Below, piece by piece: positions 5,940 to 6,921 of a stretch of 6,921 bases of DNA. The stretch comes from Gammaproteobacteria bacterium. Its GTDB lineage: Bacteria > Pseudomonadota > Gammaproteobacteria > Competibacterales > Competibacteraceae. Both the position numbers and the translations under genes were made by a program. How positions within the stretch are numbered: position 1 is the stretch's first letter; every line of letters starts with the position of its first letter. Where the stretch lies: NCBI GenBank assembly GCA_020047885.1, contig JAIFNF010000006.1, forward strand, positions 1-6,921, written 5' to 3'. The notes beneath the pieces are model-generated. The model searched no databases. It saw only the letters and a list, made by a program, of their open reading frames with translations, and had not been told where the DNA came from.

Positions 5940-6921
5940 ATGAGTCAGACTTCACTCGAAAAGAACCGCATCAAAATCTTGTTGCTGGAAGGCCTTCATG
6001 CCAGCGCCGTGGAGGCGTTTCAGGCAGATGGCTACTCCCAGATTGATTTTCACACCAAAGCGCTGCCCGAACCGGAGTTGCGGGACGCGATCTGCGACGC
6101 CCATATAGTCGGCATTCGGTCTGCGACCCAGTTGACGGCCAGGGTGTTGGAACACGCTCACCGCTTGATCGGCATTGGCTGCTTCTGCATTGGCACCAAC
6201 CAGGTCGATCTCGATGCCGCGCAGGAACAGGGTATTCCGGTCTTCAACGCGCCGTTTTCCAATACCCGCAGCGTGGCGGAACTGGTGCTGGCGGAGATCG
6301 TACTGCTGTTGCGCGGCATCCCCCAGCGCAATGCGGCGGCGCATCGCGGCGGCTGGATTAAGACTGCCACCGGTTCTCGTGAAGCACGGGGTAAATGCCT
6401 GGGCATCGTCGGCTATGGGCATATCGGCACCCAGGTGGGGTTGCTGGCCGAGGCGCTGGGGATGCGGGTGGTGTTTTACGATATTGAAACCAAGCTGGCG
6501 CTGGGCAACGCCCAACCCTTGCCGTCGCTGGACGCCCTGCTGGATCGGGCTGATGTCGTGACCCTGCACGTTCCCGAAACGCCGCAGACCTTCCAGATGA
6601 TCGGCGCGGAGCAAATCCAGCGGATGAAGCCGGGTTCCGCGTTGATTAACGCGGCTCGGGGGACGGTGGTGAACATCGACGCCTTGACAGCGGCGCTGGA
6701 AGCTCACCATCTGACCGGCGCGGCGATTGATGTCTTTCCGAAAGAGCCGAAAGCCAATGATGACGAATTCATTTCGCCGTTGCGGGCGTTTGACAATGTG
6801 CTGCTGACCCCCCATGTCGGCGGCAGCACCGAGGAGGCGCAGCAGAATATCGGCCTGGAAGTCGCCAGCAAGCTGATTAAATACAGCAATAACGGCTCAA
6901 CGCTCACGGCCGTCAACTTCC
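5940..6921 (+). CDS. serA: D-3-phosphoglycerate dehydrogenase, 3' partial
   Basis: This cytoplasmic NAD-dependent enzyme makes the first committed step of serine synthesis, 3-phosphoglycerate to 3-phosphohydroxypyruvate. The translation from ATG 5940 (MSQTSLEKNRIKILLLEG) runs in register with E. coli SerA from the first residues, which fixes the start. It keeps IGCFCIGTNQVDLDAA (78-93), FNAPFSNTRSVAELV (102-116), the Rossmann motif GYGHIG (158-163), D181, W139, and the catalytic triad R240 (AARGT), E269 (FPKEP) and H292 (TPHVGGST), all at E. coli numbering. The window ends after 327 codons; the family length of about 410 implies that roughly 83 residues, the ACT domain for serine feedback inhibition, lie outside. 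That region must be seen to confirm allosteric control. No convincing Shine-Dalgarno sequence precedes the ATG. The gene is divergent from the FAD dehydrogenase, with 71 bp between starts. A 287-codon antisense frame at 5952-6815 is a shadow. Confidence 0.97.
   Translation, partial: MSQTSLEKNRIKILLLEGLHASAVEAFQADGYSQIDFHTKALPEPELRDAICDAHIVGIRSATQLTARVLEHAHRLIGIGCFCIGTNQVDLDAAQEQGIPVFNAPFSNTRSVAELVLAEIVLLLRGIPQRNAAAHRGGWIKTATGSREARGKCLGIVGYGHIGTQVGLLAEALGMRVVFYDIETKLALGNAQPLPSLDALLDRADVVTLHVPETPQTFQMIGAEQIQRMKPGSALINAARGTVVNIDALTAALEAHHLTGAAIDVFPKEPKANDDEFISPLRAFDNVLLTPHVGGSTEEAQQNIGLEVASKLIKYSNNGSTLTAVNF

Noticed and set aside
5952..6815. 287-codon minus-strand open frame
   Set aside because: It lies wholly antisense to serA, whose plus-strand translation matches E. 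coli SerA from the start codon with all catalytic residues. The antisense protein is Arg/Gln/His-rich with no motif, as expected of a shadow frame in GC-rich DNA.

Overview
The window reads as chromosomal DNA of a Gram-negative, most likely gammaproteobacterial, organism. The evidence is a C-terminal-barrel autotransporter (so an outer membrane), a SerA that follows the E. coli protein almost residue for residue with the same catalytic numbering, and a D-2-hydroxyacid dehydrogenase gene divergent from serA, an arrangement known from Pseudomonas. The species cannot be fixed from the sequence alone.

Layout. (1) 1-1539, plus strand: the 3' part of a large glycosyltransferase gene whose beginning lies outside the window. 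It joins a family-2 (GT-A) C-terminal segment to a GT4-like (GT-B) module. (2) 1540-1734: a strikingly AT-rich, dyad-rich intergenic region with a possible promoter. (3) 1735-4206, plus strand: an 823-residue autotransporter with a signal peptide, three 71-residue-period repeats each carrying a cysteine pair, an Ig-like domain, a linker and a C-terminal beta-barrel ending in Phe. (4) 4207-4431: a noncoding gap between convergent genes, with one strong GC hairpin. (5) 4432-5868, minus strand: an FAD-dependent D-2-hydroxyacid dehydrogenase, probably D-2-hydroxyglutarate dehydrogenase. (6) 5869-5939: a 71-bp divergent promoter region. (7) 5940-6921, plus strand: serA, cut by the window end before its ACT domain.

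How the genes fit together. The right half is a metabolic pair. SerA oxidises 3-phosphoglycerate at the head of serine synthesis and can reduce 2-oxoglutarate to D-2-hydroxyglutarate; the FAD enzyme can reoxidise that product and so help pull the pathway forward. The left half is a surface module: a glycan-building enzyme followed by a secreted or surface-displayed protein. Whether the glycosyltransferase acts on the autotransporter is open. No CRISPR array, RNA gene, phage gene or intact insertion sequence was recognised. I found no clearly new system; the cysteine-paired repeat autotransporter with its dyad-rich leader is the most unusual element.
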